NCBI RefSeq assembly: GCF_003336425.1
Contig: NZ_QEIO01000043.1
Location: 1 to 38,035 of the forward strand
Direction of reading: 5' to 3'
Length of the DNA stretch: 38,035 nt
From: Marinitenerispora sediminis
Lineage (GTDB): Bacteria; Actinomycetota; Actinomycetes; Streptosporangiales; Streptosporangiaceae
Of the stretch, positions 1 to 8,681 are shown piece after piece. The notes beneath the pieces were generated by a model. It saw only the letters and a list, made by a program, of their open reading frames with translations, searched no databases and was not told the DNA's origin. The position numbers and the translations under genes were made by a program. Each line of letters begins with the position of its first letter. Within the stretch, counting starts at the first letter, position 1.

Positions 1-1259
1 GGGTGGCTGAGGGTCACCCCCACGTGCGTGGGGCGGGCGTCACGCACCTCGATCAGGAAACCGCCGGGGCAGGGTCACCCCCACGTGCGTGGGGCGGGCA
101 CGATCAGGGGCGCCGTCTCCCTGAGGTACGGCGGGTCACCCCCACGTGCGTGGGGCGGGCACGAGATCCCGAGTGGTGATCCACAACCGGATCGGGTCAC
201 CCCCACGTGCGTGGGGCGGGCAGATGACCGAGGACGAGGCGCGCCGCCGCGGACGGGTCACCCCCACGTGCGTGGGGCGGGCTCCAAGAGTGGGCCCGAA
301 CGGGCGACATGCCCCGGGTCACCCCCACGTGCGTGGGGCGGGCTCCCCCAGGCCCCCCATGAAAATCCCGCACAACGGGTCACCCCCACGTGCGTGGGGC
401 GGGCCACAACGCGGGCAACAACTTGCAGCAGTTGACCGGGTCACCCCCACGTGCGTGGGGCGGGCCTGCCGGGCGGCGTAGCCGCGCCGGGTCGTGCCGG
501 GTCACCCCCACGTGCGTGGGGCGGGCCCAACGCTGACTGGAGCGCTGACGTGAGAGACCGGGTCACCCCCACGTGCGTGGGGCGGGCTACACGGGGTCGG
601 CGACGTCGTCGTAGCGCTCCGGGTCACCCCCACGTGCGTGGGGCGGGCGACGCCAAGGCGTCGGGCGCGCCCATGCCCGACGGGTCACCCCCACGTGCGT
701 GGGGCGGGCAACTCGCCCGCCTATTCGGGCGCGGGAGCAAGCGGGTCACCCCCACGTGCGTGGGGCGGGCGGCTACATCCACCACGACCACTACCCCGAC
801 TACGGGTCACCCCCACGTGCGTGGGGCGGGCCGCGAGCTCCGCCGTCACGGCCACGGTGTGTCCGGGTCACCCCCACGTGCGTGGGGCGGGCGGAGGCGC
901 ACATGCTCGCCCGCCACGCCGGCGACGGGTCACCCCCACGTGCGTGGGGCGGGCCAGATCGAGGAAGCCCTGCAGGAGACGTAGGACGGGTCACCCCCAC
1001 GTGCGTGGGGCGGGCAGCTGCTCGTTGCTGCGCGGGGCGGTGCGGCGCGGGTCACCCCCACGTGCGTGGGGCGGGCCAGACCCTCGCCATGAGCGTGCTG
1101 CTCCCGATCGGGTCACCCCCACGTGCGTGGGGCGGGCCAGACGGACACCCAGGACGCCGAGGTCATCCGCGGGTCACCCCCACGTGCGTGGGGCGGGCTG
1201 GCGACGTAGAAGGCCGCGCTGCGTCATCGCCGGGTCACCCCCACGTGCGTGGGGCGGGC
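1..1259 (-). CRISPR. Type I-E-like CRISPR array, 21 repeats, open at the left edge
   Basis: Identical 28-nt repeats begin at 11, 72, 133, 194, 255, 316, 377, 438, 499, 560, 621, 682, 743, 804, 865, 927, 988, 1049, 1110, 1171 and 1232. The period is 61 nt, except for one 62-nt step (865 to 927). Each repeat contains a CCCCAC-GTGC-GTGGGG stem-loop. On the minus strand the repeat ends in GGTGACCC, which fits the 8-nt 5' handle of I-E crRNAs, so the array should be transcribed leftward. In 19 of 21 copies the base before the repeat on the plus strand is C (G after the repeat on the minus strand). This makes the functional unit a 29-nt repeat with 32-nt spacers, as in E. coli I-E, where the last repeat base comes from the PAM. 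The two leftmost copies carry A instead. The 10 bases before the first repeat are the end of another spacer, so the array continues outside the window. No cas gene is visible. Open frames across the array are artefacts of the repeats. Confidence 0.97.
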
Positions 1260-1499
1260 ACTTTGTGACCTGGGGCGACGTGGCGCGTTATCATTTCTTT
1301 ACCTGTTTTCCGTCCGCGCGAGAGATTTGCGTAACGATCCGCTCACAGAACGTGATCGCACGCCGTACCATCGCCAGCTATGGCGGCCGCCGGTCCGTGG
1401 CAACCACAGGTCACACGGTCCCTCCCTCGGTGGCCAGTGTGGGACGGCGCTGACGGGACACCTCGCAAGCGTGGCGGTGACCGCGATCGCCGCCCCTAT
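1260..1499 (-). promoter_or_regulatory. Probable CRISPR leader
   Basis: The stretch right of the last repeat has no convincing gene and is less GC-rich than its surroundings, especially about 1288-1330, which holds A/T runs such as atcatttctttacc. It lies upstream of the array in the orientation predicted from the repeat, where new spacers would be inserted. I see no clear -10 box, so the leader call rests on position and base composition. Confidence 0.65.
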
Positions 1500-1940
1500 C
1501 TAAGCAACCGCCACCCCCTCCGCCAACCCGTCGAGGATGTCGTCCAGGACCCGGGCCCGGTCGTCTCGGGGGAGGTCTGCGAGGGTCTCAAGAACGTGTT
1601 CGCTCTCCACTCGGTTGCCGTGGCGCCCGCGGACCACGCATACCGTGAGGCACTCTCGGGTTCCTGCGTTGAGGTAGTGCTGCTCGTCGGGGGTGATGAG
1701 CTCCGAGGCGACCGCCGGGTAGGACGGCGGGTGGCGCTTGTCGCGGCAGCGGCGGACGGTCTGGCGGACCCACTCCTGCCACAAGGAGTCGAACATGCCG
1801 CCGGCGTCGAGGTCGGCCAGGGCCTCCTGTTCGCCCTCGTCCGTGCACTCCCGGCAGTACGCCAACTCGGCGCGCAGCAGCCATCGGGCGCGCGGGTGGC
1901 GCATCTCGATGTCGAGCTTGGTGGGGTGCCTGTGTCCCAT
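1500..1940 (-). CDS. Hypothetical protein next to the CRISPR leader (146 aa)
   Basis: I do not recognise this protein. It is predicted soluble, with a W/R/E-rich amphipathic N-terminal half containing Y-C-R-E-C (about residues 27-31), then an acidic helix-like stretch and the end ...LDDILDGLAEGVAVA. Its composition looks like a real protein, unlike the proline/arginine-rich frames around it. The start is uncertain: ATG at 1940 is where protein-like sequence begins, but no good Shine-Dalgarno is seen and the frame stays open upstream to 2525. It is transcribed toward the CRISPR array and ends at the leader. It does not resemble Cas1, Cas2 or any Cascade subunit I know (Cas2 of I-E is shorter and begins differently). 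A link to CRISPR would be inferred from position only. Confidence 0.6.
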   Translation of the reverse strand: MGHRHPTKLDIEMRHPRARWLLRAELAYCRECTDEGEQEALADLDAGGMFDSLWQEWVRQTVRRCRDKRHPPSYPAVASELITPDEQHYLNAGTRECLTVCVVRGRHGNRVESEHVLETLADLPRDDRARVLDDILDGLAEGVAVA

Positions 1941-2544
1941 GCGCTTCAGCGTAAGTGCCCTGGTGGCCGCCGTGCAGGGCGATGGCCGCAACGGGGCCGG
2001 GTCCGGCCACCTGGTGGTCCGCCCGGGAGCGGTGGCGGGTGGGGCGGTGGGGCCGGGGTGGACGCGGCCGGGGAACGCCGCCCCCGGCCGCGCCGAGGGC
2101 CCCGGCGGGGCCGTGGTCGCGCGGCGCGCGGCCGCCGCACGCGCCGTGGCGCCCAGGCCGCCGAAGGCGCGGGCCCAGCCGTCGAACGCGCTGCTCCGGG
2201 CCCGGACGGGCGCGCGGGCGGTCCGGGTGGCGGGGTGGTAATCGATGAGTAACCCCGGCGCGACGGCGATGTCACACCGATGTGCCGGACTTGGGCATGC
2301 GCGTCGGGTGGCGCGGCGCGCATGGTGGTGGGTCCGGGCGCTGGTGCGATGGCGGAGACGGCAGTAGCGCACAACCAGTGCGCGCCTGTTCGGCAGGTGT
2401 CGCCAGTGAAGCGCGCTCCGGTCGCTCCTTAAGGTGTGCCCCATCCTGTGAGGCGGGTCACGCTCTCGTGCGATCGGCAACCGCCGGCCGGGTCCACCAC
2501 CGGGGAGTACCCAGTCGCGCCACACGCGATCTTCGGGAGGCCGA
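1941..2544. other. Intergenic region with one promoter candidate
   Basis: About 600 bp between the minus-strand hypothetical gene and the plus-strand permease. The part 1980-2230 is extremely GC-rich, and the open frames across it have low-complexity Arg/Pro/Ala/Gly translations, so I see no gene there. From about 2240 the composition is more balanced. A TAAGGT box at 2430-2435 could be the -10 of the permease operon promoter (transcript start near 2442, 5' UTR about 100 nt). I cannot find a good -35. Confidence 0.4.
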
Positions 2545-3996
2545 ATGAAGCCGGTGCTGGGCTGGAAGCTCTACGGGGACGGCAGCGCTCCGCCGCCCGG
2601 CGAGGTGGTGCGGCCCGACGAGCGGCTGTCCTGGGGGCGGACCGTCGGCCTGGGCGCCCAGCACGTGGTGGCGATGTTCGGCGCCACCTTCGTGTTCCCC
2701 GTGGTCATGGGGCTCGACCCCAACCTCGCCATCATGATGTCCGGCGTCGCCACGATCCTGTTCCTGCTGATCGTCAACGGCCGGGTGCCCAGCTACCTCG
2801 GAACGAGTGCGTCCTTCGTCGGCGCCGTGGCGGCCATCCGGGCCTCCGGCGGGGACACCGCCACCGTCACCGGCGCGATCCTGGTCGCGGGCCTGGTGCT
2901 GGCGGCCAGCGGCCTGGTCATCCACCTGGTGGGCGCGCAGGTGGTCGTGCGGGTGTTCCCGCCGGCGGTCACCGGCGCGGTGGTGATGCTGATCGGCTTC
3001 AACCTGGCGCCCGTGGTCGCGAACAACTACTGGCCCCACGACCAGTGGGTCGGCCTGCTGACCATGGTGTTCGTCGTCCTGGCGACCGTGCTGCTCCGCG
3101 GCTTCCTCGGCCGGCTGGCCGTGCTGCTCGGGCTCGCCTTCGGGTTCGCGCTGTCCTGGGTGCTCGACGCGGTCGCCGGGCCGACGTCCGTTCCGGGGCC
3201 GGAGGCGGGCACGACGGTCTCCGCGCTCCGGGTGGACCTGTCCGCCGTGACCGAGGCGCCGTGGATCGGGCTGCCGGCCTTCCACGCCCCGGAGTTCTCC
3301 ACGTCGGCGATCCTCGTCGCGCTGCCGGCGGTCATCGCGCTCATCGCGGAGAACGCCGGCCACGTCAAGGCCGTCGAGGAGATGACCCGCGAACCCCTCG
3401 ACCCCTACATGGGGCGGGCGATCCTCGCCGACGGCGTGGCGACCGCGATGTCCAGCGCGGTCGGCGGCGCGCCCACCACGACCTACGCGGAGAACATCGG
3501 CGTGATGGCCGCCACCCGGGTCTACTCCACGGCCGCCTACTATGTGGCCGCGATCGTGGCCATCCTCTTCGGGTTTTCCCCGAAGTTCGGCGCGCTCATC
3601 GCCGCGACGCCCGAGGGCGTGTTGGGCGGGATCAGCCTCGTGCTCTACGGGATGATCGGGCTGCTGGGGGCGAAGATCTGGCTGGAGAACCGGGTCGACC
3701 TCGCCAATCCGGTGGTGCTCGTCCCGGTGTCGGCCGGGCTGGTCGCGGGTATCGGCGGCGTACGGCTGGCGATCACCGAGGACTTCGCGATCGAGGGGAT
3801 CGCGCTGGGCACGCTCATCGTCATCGCCGGCTACCACGCCCTGCACCGGCTCGCGCCCGAGCAGCTGCGTCCGCGGGCGACCCCGCCGCCCGCGGCGGGC
3901 GCCGGCCCGGGAGGCACCCCGGTCGGGCGCGCCGAGCCCGGCACGCCCGAGCGGTCCCAGGGCACGGGGGAGGAGGGGCGTCCGCAGTCGACCTGA
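2545..3996 (+). CDS. NCS2 family uracil/xanthine permease
   Basis: A 483-residue polytopic membrane protein of the nucleobase:cation symporter-2 family (UraA/PyrP/XanQ), which imports uracil or xanthine with a proton. It shows the family start GAQHVVAMFGATFVFP (about residues 37-52), the TM8 motif E-N-A-G-H (269-273; Glu and His are the substrate/proton residues in UraA) and T-T-Y-A-E-N-I-G (312-319), which resembles uracil permeases more than xanthine permeases. About 12-14 membrane segments are expected. The last 45 residues are a Gly/Pro/Ala-rich cytoplasmic tail. ATG at 2545 has GGGAGG just upstream. It is the first gene of the operon, 49 nt before the Mo-hydroxylase FAD subunit. That context fits uptake of the pyrimidine or purine the enzyme oxidises. 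The family is secure; uracil as substrate is inferred from motif and context. Confidence 0.93.
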   Translation: MKPVLGWKLYGDGSAPPPGEVVRPDERLSWGRTVGLGAQHVVAMFGATFVFPVVMGLDPNLAIMMSGVATILFLLIVNGRVPSYLGTSASFVGAVAAIRASGGDTATVTGAILVAGLVLAASGLVIHLVGAQVVVRVFPPAVTGAVVMLIGFNLAPVVANNYWPHDQWVGLLTMVFVVLATVLLRGFLGRLAVLLGLAFGFALSWVLDAVAGPTSVPGPEAGTTVSALRVDLSAVTEAPWIGLPAFHAPEFSTSAILVALPAVIALIAENAGHVKAVEEMTREPLDPYMGRAILADGVATAMSSAVGGAPTTTYAENIGVMAATRVYSTAAYYVAAIVAILFGFSPKFGALIAATPEGVLGGISLVLYGMIGLLGAKIWLENRVDLANPVVLVPVSAGLVAGIGGVRLAITEDFAIEGIALGTLIVIAGYHALHRLAPEQLRPRATPPPAAGAGPGGTPVGRAEPGTPERSQGTGEEGRPQST

Positions 3997-4045
3997 CCAC
4001 GGCAGCGGCCGAGCCGGCCCGCCGCCCGCCAGCACGAGGAGCCAT

Positions 4046-4957
4046 GTGAAACCACCGGCCTTCCGCTACCACGCCCCCGCCTCGCTCGCCGAGACGCTCG
4101 CCACGCTGGCCGAGGTCGGGGCGCGCGGCAAGGTGCTGGCCGGCGGGCAGAGCCTGGTCCCGCTGATGAACATGCGGCTTGCCGCCCCCGAGCACATCGT
4201 GGACATCAACGGGGTCGCCGGGCTGGACGACGTGACTGTCGACGCAGGAGGAGTGCGGATCGGCGCGCTGGTCCGGCACGCCCGCCTGGAGGCCGACGCC
4301 GAGGCGGCGGCCGCCGTCCCGCTGCTCCGCCAGGGGCTGCGGCTGGTCGCGCACCCGGTCATCCGCAACCGCGGGACCACCGTCGGCAGCATCGCGCACG
4401 CCGACCCCTCCGCGGAGATGCCGGCCGCGCTCGCGCTGCTCGGCGGCTCCGTGGAGGCGGCCGGCGCGGCCGGGCGGCGCACCGTGCCGGCCGCCGAGTT
4501 CTTCACCGGCCCCATGGAGAGCTGCCTGCGCCCGGACGAGCTGGCTGTGTCCGCCCACTTCCCGCGGCCGGAGCCCGGCACCGGCAGCGCGTTCACCGAG
4601 GTGGCGCGCCGGCACGGCGACTACGCGCTGTGCGGGGTCGCCGCGCTCGTCACCCTGGACGCCGACCTGCGGATCACCGCCGCCCGCGCCGGCTACCTGT
4701 CGGTCTCCCCGACCCCCGCCGTCCTCGACCTCACCGACGCGGTCGCCGGCCGCACTCCCGACACCGCCGACCTCGCCGCCGCCGGCCGGCTCGCCGTCGG
4801 ACGGCTGGAACCGGAGGACGACATCCACGCCACCGCCGAGTACCGCGCCCACCTCGCCGGCGTGCTCACCGTCCGCGCGCTGCGCGCCGCCGCCGAGGAC
4901 GCCCTCGCCCGCGCGACCCGCGATCCCCGTCCCGCCGGCTCCGGGAGCGGCCGATGA
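4046..4957 (+). CDS. Mo-hydroxylase FAD-binding medium subunit (CoxM-like)
   Basis: 303 residues, typical for the FAD subunit of the xanthine dehydrogenase/CO dehydrogenase superfamily (FAD_binding_5 plus CO_deh_flav_C). Visible FAD motifs are A-G-G-Q-S-L at 32-37 and T-V-G-S-I-A-H-A-D-P near residue 112-121. It passes electrons from the 2Fe-2S subunit to an acceptor. The GTG start at 4046 has a GAGGAG ribosome site. Its stop overlaps the next start (ATGA at 4954-4957), so translation of the two subunits is probably coupled. Gene order M-S-L is that of CO dehydrogenase operons, but the large subunit is not the true CO-oxidising form. Substrate is inferred from the neighbouring permease and the downstream barbiturase to be uracil or thymine; a purine or another N-heterocycle is possible. 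Confidence 0.93.
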   Translation: MKPPAFRYHAPASLAETLATLAEVGARGKVLAGGQSLVPLMNMRLAAPEHIVDINGVAGLDDVTVDAGGVRIGALVRHARLEADAEAAAAVPLLRQGLRLVAHPVIRNRGTTVGSIAHADPSAEMPAALALLGGSVEAAGAAGRRTVPAAEFFTGPMESCLRPDELAVSAHFPRPEPGTGSAFTEVARRHGDYALCGVAALVTLDADLRITAARAGYLSVSPTPAVLDLTDAVAGRTPDTADLAAAGRLAVGRLEPEDDIHATAEYRAHLAGVLTVRALRAAAEDALARATRDPRPAGSGSGR

Positions 4958-5490
4958 CCGAACAGACCCACGAGATCCGGCTGCACGTGAACGGCGTCCC
5001 GCACACCGCCACGGTGCCCGCCCGGCGGCTGCTCTCGGACTGCCTGCGCCACGACCTCGGCCTCACCGGCACGCACGTCGGCTGCGAGCACGGGGTGTGC
5101 GGCGCGTGCACCGTGCGCCTCGACGGCCTGCCGGTGCGGTCCTGCCTGATGTTCGCGGTCAGCGCGCAGGGGCACGAGATCACCACGGTCGAGGGCATGG
5201 CCGCCCCCGACGGCACCCCGCACCCGGTCCAGCGCGCGTTCCGCGAGTGCCACGGGCTGCAGTGCGGGTTCTGCACTCCCGGCTTCCTCGCCGTCGTGGC
5301 CGCGTTCCTGGAGGAGAACCCCGACCCCACGGAGGAGCAGGCCCGCGAGGCCGTCGGCGGCAACCTGTGCCGCTGCACCGGCTACCAGAACATCGTCCGC
5401 TCGGTGCTGCGCGCCGCCGAACTGGCTCGCGAGCACCCGGGGGCGGAGCCGCCCGGCGCCGGTGCGGCCGCCGAGGGAGGCCGAGCGTGA
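4954..5490 (+). CDS. Mo-hydroxylase 2Fe-2S small subunit (CoxS-like)
   Basis: 178 residues with both iron-sulfur sites of this family. The plant-ferredoxin-type cluster is C44-x4-C49-x2-C52 with C64, and the C-terminal helical-bundle cluster is C104-x2-C107 with C139-x-C141. These wire the Mo site of the large subunit to the FAD subunit. The frame is open far upstream, but ATG at 4954, overlapping the previous stop, begins the conserved N-terminus (E-I-R-L-H-V-N-G). The C-terminus has an extra 20-residue Gly/Ala/Glu tail. The stop overlaps the GTG start of the large subunit (GTGA, 5487-5490). Confidence 0.95.
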   Translation: MTEQTHEIRLHVNGVPHTATVPARRLLSDCLRHDLGLTGTHVGCEHGVCGACTVRLDGLPVRSCLMFAVSAQGHEITTVEGMAAPDGTPHPVQRAFRECHGLQCGFCTPGFLAVVAAFLEENPDPTEEQAREAVGGNLCRCTGYQNIVRSVLRAAELAREHPGAEPPGAGAAAEGGRA

Positions 5491-7931
5491 CCGGGAAGAT
5501 GTTCGGCGCGCCGATCCCGCGCACCGAGGACGAGCGGCTCGTCGCGGGCCGCGGCCGCTACCTCGACGACCTCGGCGCCGGAGCCTACGCCGCCGCGTTC
5601 GTCCGCAGCCCGCACGCGCACGCGCGCATCCTCGACATCGACGTCGGGGACGCCCTCGACGTGGACGGGCTCGTCGCGGTCTACACCCACGACGACCTCC
5701 GCGGTCCCATGGCCGAGCCGCTGCCGCTGCTTATCCCGCACCCCGCCATCCGCGACGGCCGCACGCCCCACGCGCTGGCCGCCGAGTACGTGCACCACGT
5801 CGGCGAGCCGGTGGCCATGGTGGTGGCGCGCGACCGCTACGTGGCCGAGGACATCGTGGAACGCGTCCGGGTCGACTACGAGGTGCTGCCCGCGGTGGTC
5901 GGCGTGGCGGCGGCCCGCCGGGCCGACCACGTCGTGCACCCGGGCATGTCCGACAACGTCGCGGCCCGCCTCCTGCAGGAGGTCGGCGACGCCCCGGCCG
6001 CGATCGCCGCCGCGCCGCACACCCTGGAGCTCGACCTGGAGATCGAGCGCTCCGCGAGCACCCCCATGGAGGGGCGCGGCGTGTACGCGCGGTGGGACGC
6101 CGCCGACGCGATGCTGCGGATGTACAGCTCCACCCAGACCGCCTCCGGCGTCCGCGCCGCCGTCGCCGCCAAGCTCGAACTCCAGCTCGGCCAGGTCGAG
6201 GTGGTGGTCCCCGACGTGGGCGGCGGCTTCGGCGTCAAGATCGTGCACCCCTGGCCCGAGGAGGTGATGGTTCCGTGGGCCGCCCGGCTGCTCGGCCACG
6301 ACGTGAAGTGGACGGAGGACCGCCGCGAGCACTTCGTGGCCGCCGCGCACGAGCGGGAGCAGCTCCAGCGGGTGCGGGTCGGCTTCGACGACGAGGGCCG
6401 GCTGCTCGGCCTGGACGTGCGGATCTGGCACGACAACGGCGCCTACCTGCCCTACGGGGTGATCGTCCCGCTCGTGACCTCCACCCAGCTGCTCGGTCCG
6501 TACCGGCCCGGGGCCTACCGGGTGGAGTTCGACAGCCTGTACACGACCACGGTGATCGTGACGCCCTACCGCGGCGCCGGCCGCCCGCAGGGCGTCTTCG
6601 CGATGGAGCGCACCATGGACGCCATCGCCGCGCGGCTCGGCCTGGACCGCGCGCGGGTGCGGTCGGTGAACCTCATCCAGCCGGACGAGATGCCCTACGA
6701 CCAGGGGCTGGTGTTCCAGGACGGCCGGCCGCTCATCTACGACTCCGGCGACTACCCGGCCGCGCTCGCCGCCCTCCTCGACCTCGTCGGCTGGGACGAC
6801 TTCCCCGCCCAGCGGGAGCGCGCCCGCGCCGAGGGCCGCCGGATCGGGATCGGGCTGGCCTGCTACGTGGAGGGCACCGGGCCCGGTCCGTACGAGGGCG
6901 GGCACGTGCAGGTGGAGACCAGCGGCCGGGTGCGGGTCGCGACCGGGCTGACCAGCCAGGGGCAGGGCCACCAGACCATCCTGGCGCAGATCGTCGCGGA
7001 CGAACTCGGCGTCCCGATATCCGACATCTCCGTCACCACCGGCGACACCCGCCGGATGCCCTACTCCGTGGGCACCTACGCCTCGCGCGGCGCGGTGATG
7101 AGCGGCAGCGCGGTCGCCCTGGCCGCGCGCCGGCTGCGGGACAAGGCGCTGCGCATCGCCGGCGACGCCCTGGAGGCCGACCCCGACGACCTGGAGATCG
7201 TCGGGGGCCGGGTGCGGGTCAAGGGCAGCCCGGCCTCCGGCATGGACCTCGGCACGGTCGCCGTCCTCGCCAACCCGCTGCGGTACGCGTTCGACGAGGC
7301 GTCCCGCGCCGCCACCCAGTTCGGCGGGCCGGCCGACTTCGACCGCCCGCCGGTCGCCCCCGACGACGCCCCCGGGCTGGAGGGCACCGACTTCTACTCG
7401 CCGCTGCGCTGCACGTTCGCCAGCGGCATGCACGCCGCGATCGTCGAGACCGACCCCGAGACCGCCGAGATCCGGATCCTGCGGTACTGCGTCGTGCACG
7501 ACTGCGGCCGGCTCGTCAACCCGCTCATCGTCGAGGGGCAGATCCACGGGGGAGTGGCCCAGGGCGTCGCCGGCGCGCTCTACGAGCGCATGGCCTACGA
7601 CTCCGACGGGCAGCTGCTCAACGCCTCCTTCATGGACTTCCTCATGCCCTACGCGAGCGAGGTGCCCGCCGTCGAGATCGACCACCTGGAGACCCCCAGC
7701 CCGCTCAACCCCCTGGGCATCAAGGGCGCCGGGGAGGCGGGCGTCATCCCGGGCGCGGCGGTGCTCGCGGCCGCCGTCGAGGACGCCGAGGGCTTCCCGA
7801 TCACCCGGATGCCCATCTCCCCGTCGGAGCTGTTCCACCTGCGCCGCAGGTTCGCCTCCGGCGAGATCCCGCCCCTGCGCGCCCGGCGTCCCGCCGCGCC
7901 CGCGCCGCGCCCGTCCGGACAGGAGAGCTGA
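5487..7931 (+). CDS. Mo-hydroxylase molybdopterin large subunit (form II CoxL-like)
   Basis: 814 residues, the usual length of the catalytic subunit that binds molybdopterin cytosine dinucleotide and hydroxylates the substrate with water-derived oxygen. V-G-G-G-F-G lies at 244-249, and the catalytic Glu is E750 in G-I-K-G-A-G-E. The active-site loop reads Y-R-G-A-G-R at 361-366. Form I CO dehydrogenases have AYxCSFR there, with the Cu-binding Cys, so this is a form II enzyme and CO oxidation is unlikely. The GTG start at 5487 overlaps the small-subunit stop and gives the normal N-terminus (F-G-A-P-I-P-R-T-E-D). The barbiturase 16 kb downstream and the permease upstream suggest uracil/thymine dehydrogenase (uracil to barbiturate); this is inference. 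No coxDEF/xdhC-type maturation gene is in the window. Confidence 0.94.
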   Translation: MTGKMFGAPIPRTEDERLVAGRGRYLDDLGAGAYAAAFVRSPHAHARILDIDVGDALDVDGLVAVYTHDDLRGPMAEPLPLLIPHPAIRDGRTPHALAAEYVHHVGEPVAMVVARDRYVAEDIVERVRVDYEVLPAVVGVAAARRADHVVHPGMSDNVAARLLQEVGDAPAAIAAAPHTLELDLEIERSASTPMEGRGVYARWDAADAMLRMYSSTQTASGVRAAVAAKLELQLGQVEVVVPDVGGGFGVKIVHPWPEEVMVPWAARLLGHDVKWTEDRREHFVAAAHEREQLQRVRVGFDDEGRLLGLDVRIWHDNGAYLPYGVIVPLVTSTQLLGPYRPGAYRVEFDSLYTTTVIVTPYRGAGRPQGVFAMERTMDAIAARLGLDRARVRSVNLIQPDEMPYDQGLVFQDGRPLIYDSGDYPAALAALLDLVGWDDFPAQRERARAEGRRIGIGLACYVEGTGPGPYEGGHVQVETSGRVRVATGLTSQGQGHQTILAQIVADELGVPISDISVTTGDTRRMPYSVGTYASRGAVMSGSAVALAARRLRDKALRIAGDALEADPDDLEIVGGRVRVKGSPASGMDLGTVAVLANPLRYAFDEASRAATQFGGPADFDRPPVAPDDAPGLEGTDFYSPLRCTFASGMHAAIVETDPETAEIRILRYCVVHDCGRLVNPLIVEGQIHGGVAQGVAGALYERMAYDSDGQLLNASFMDFLMPYASEVPAVEIDHLETPSPLNPLGIKGAGEAGVIPGAAVLAAAVEDAEGFPITRMPISPSELFHLRRRFASGEIPPLRARRPAAPAPRPSGQES

Positions 7932-7935
7932 GCAC

Positions 7936-8595
7936 ATGAAGGTGACCGGTACCGCCACCCTGAACGCACCCCCGGCGAAGGTCTGGGCCGCGCTGCTGGA
8001 CCCCGAGGTGCTGGCCCGCATCATCCCGGGGTGCGAGCGGCTGGAGCGCACCGGCGCGGACCGCTACCGCGGCACCGTCACCGCGGGCGTGGCTTCGATC
8101 AAGGGCACCTTCGTCGGCGACGTCGAACTCACCGACCTGGACCCGCCCGCGGGGCTCGTGCTGCGCGCCTCGGGCGCCGGGGCGCCAGGCACGGTGCGCG
8201 CCGACGTCGCGGTGCGGCTCGCCGACCTCGGCGACGGCCGTACGGAGCTCGGCTACGACGCCGACGCCGTGGTGGGCGGCATGGTCGGCGGGGTCGGGCA
8301 GCGCGTCCTGGTCGGCGTCGCCCGGCGCATGGCGCAGGAGTTCTTCGACCGGCTCGGCTCGGAGCTGGCCGGCGGCGCGCCCGCCGCGGCGGAGCCGCGC
8401 CCGCAGGCCGGTGCGGCCGCGCACCCCGAGGGCGCGGCCGCGGTGTCCGGCCGGCCGGATGCCTTCCCGGGCCGGGCGCCCGCGGCCCCGGCCGGCGGTG
8501 CGGGCGAGTTCGTCCGCGGGGCGGTCTTCGGCGCGGTGGTGGCGCTGGCGGGCGTCGCGGCCGGCGTCCTCGCGGGGCGGCGCCGGTGCGGGTGA
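7936..8595 (+). CDS. CoxG-like SRPBCC protein with C-terminal membrane anchor
   Basis: 219 residues. Residues 1-145 match the CoxG (PF06240) START/SRPBCC fold (M-K-V-T-G-T-A-T-L-N-A-P at the start, then I-I-P-G-C-E around 35-40). A long Ala/Pro/Gly linker follows, and then one hydrophobic helix (about 197-213) ending in Arg residues, so the protein is probably anchored to the inner face of the membrane. In CO dehydrogenase systems CoxG recruits the enzyme to the membrane and has been linked to quinone delivery. Here it would let the Mo enzyme feed electrons to the respiratory chain. It starts 4 nt after the large-subunit stop and is the last gene of the operon. Confidence 0.88.
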   Translation: MKVTGTATLNAPPAKVWAALLDPEVLARIIPGCERLERTGADRYRGTVTAGVASIKGTFVGDVELTDLDPPAGLVLRASGAGAPGTVRADVAVRLADLGDGRTELGYDADAVVGGMVGGVGQRVLVGVARRMAQEFFDRLGSELAGGAPAAAEPRPQAGAAAHPEGAAAVSGRPDAFPGRAPAAPAGGAGEFVRGAVFGAVVALAGVAAGVLAGRRRCG

Positions 8596-8681
8596 CCCGT
8601 GCGGCGGGGCGGTGCGGCGTTCGTCACATCGACGCGTCGCGCTTCCGACCAGTGCTGCTACGGAGCGCATCGCGGCGATGC

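Noticed and set aside
28-1453. Open frames of 110-270 codons across the CRISPR array
   Set aside because: They only translate the repeats (HPHVRGAG, SPPRAWGG) and spacers; no ribosome sites and no real protein composition.
1500-1940. Cas2 or another Cas protein next to the leader
   Set aside because: Length and sequence do not match Cas2 or any I-E subunit I recognise; position alone is not enough.
1946-2525. N-terminal extension of the minus-strand hypothetical up to 2525
   Set aside because: Residues before the ATG at 1940 are low-complexity Ala/Arg/Pro, unlike the rest of the protein.
4046-7931. True aerobic CO dehydrogenase (coxMSL form I)
   Set aside because: The large subunit has YRGAGR at the active-site loop, not AYxCSFR, so it is form II and the substrate is probably not CO.
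5382-8051. An 889-codon open frame antisense to the Mo-hydroxylase large subunit, and an 825-codon frame on the same strand
   Set aside because: Shadows of a GC-rich gene; the enzyme motifs lie only in the 5487-7931 frame, while the others are His/Val/Gly- or Arg/Pro-rich.
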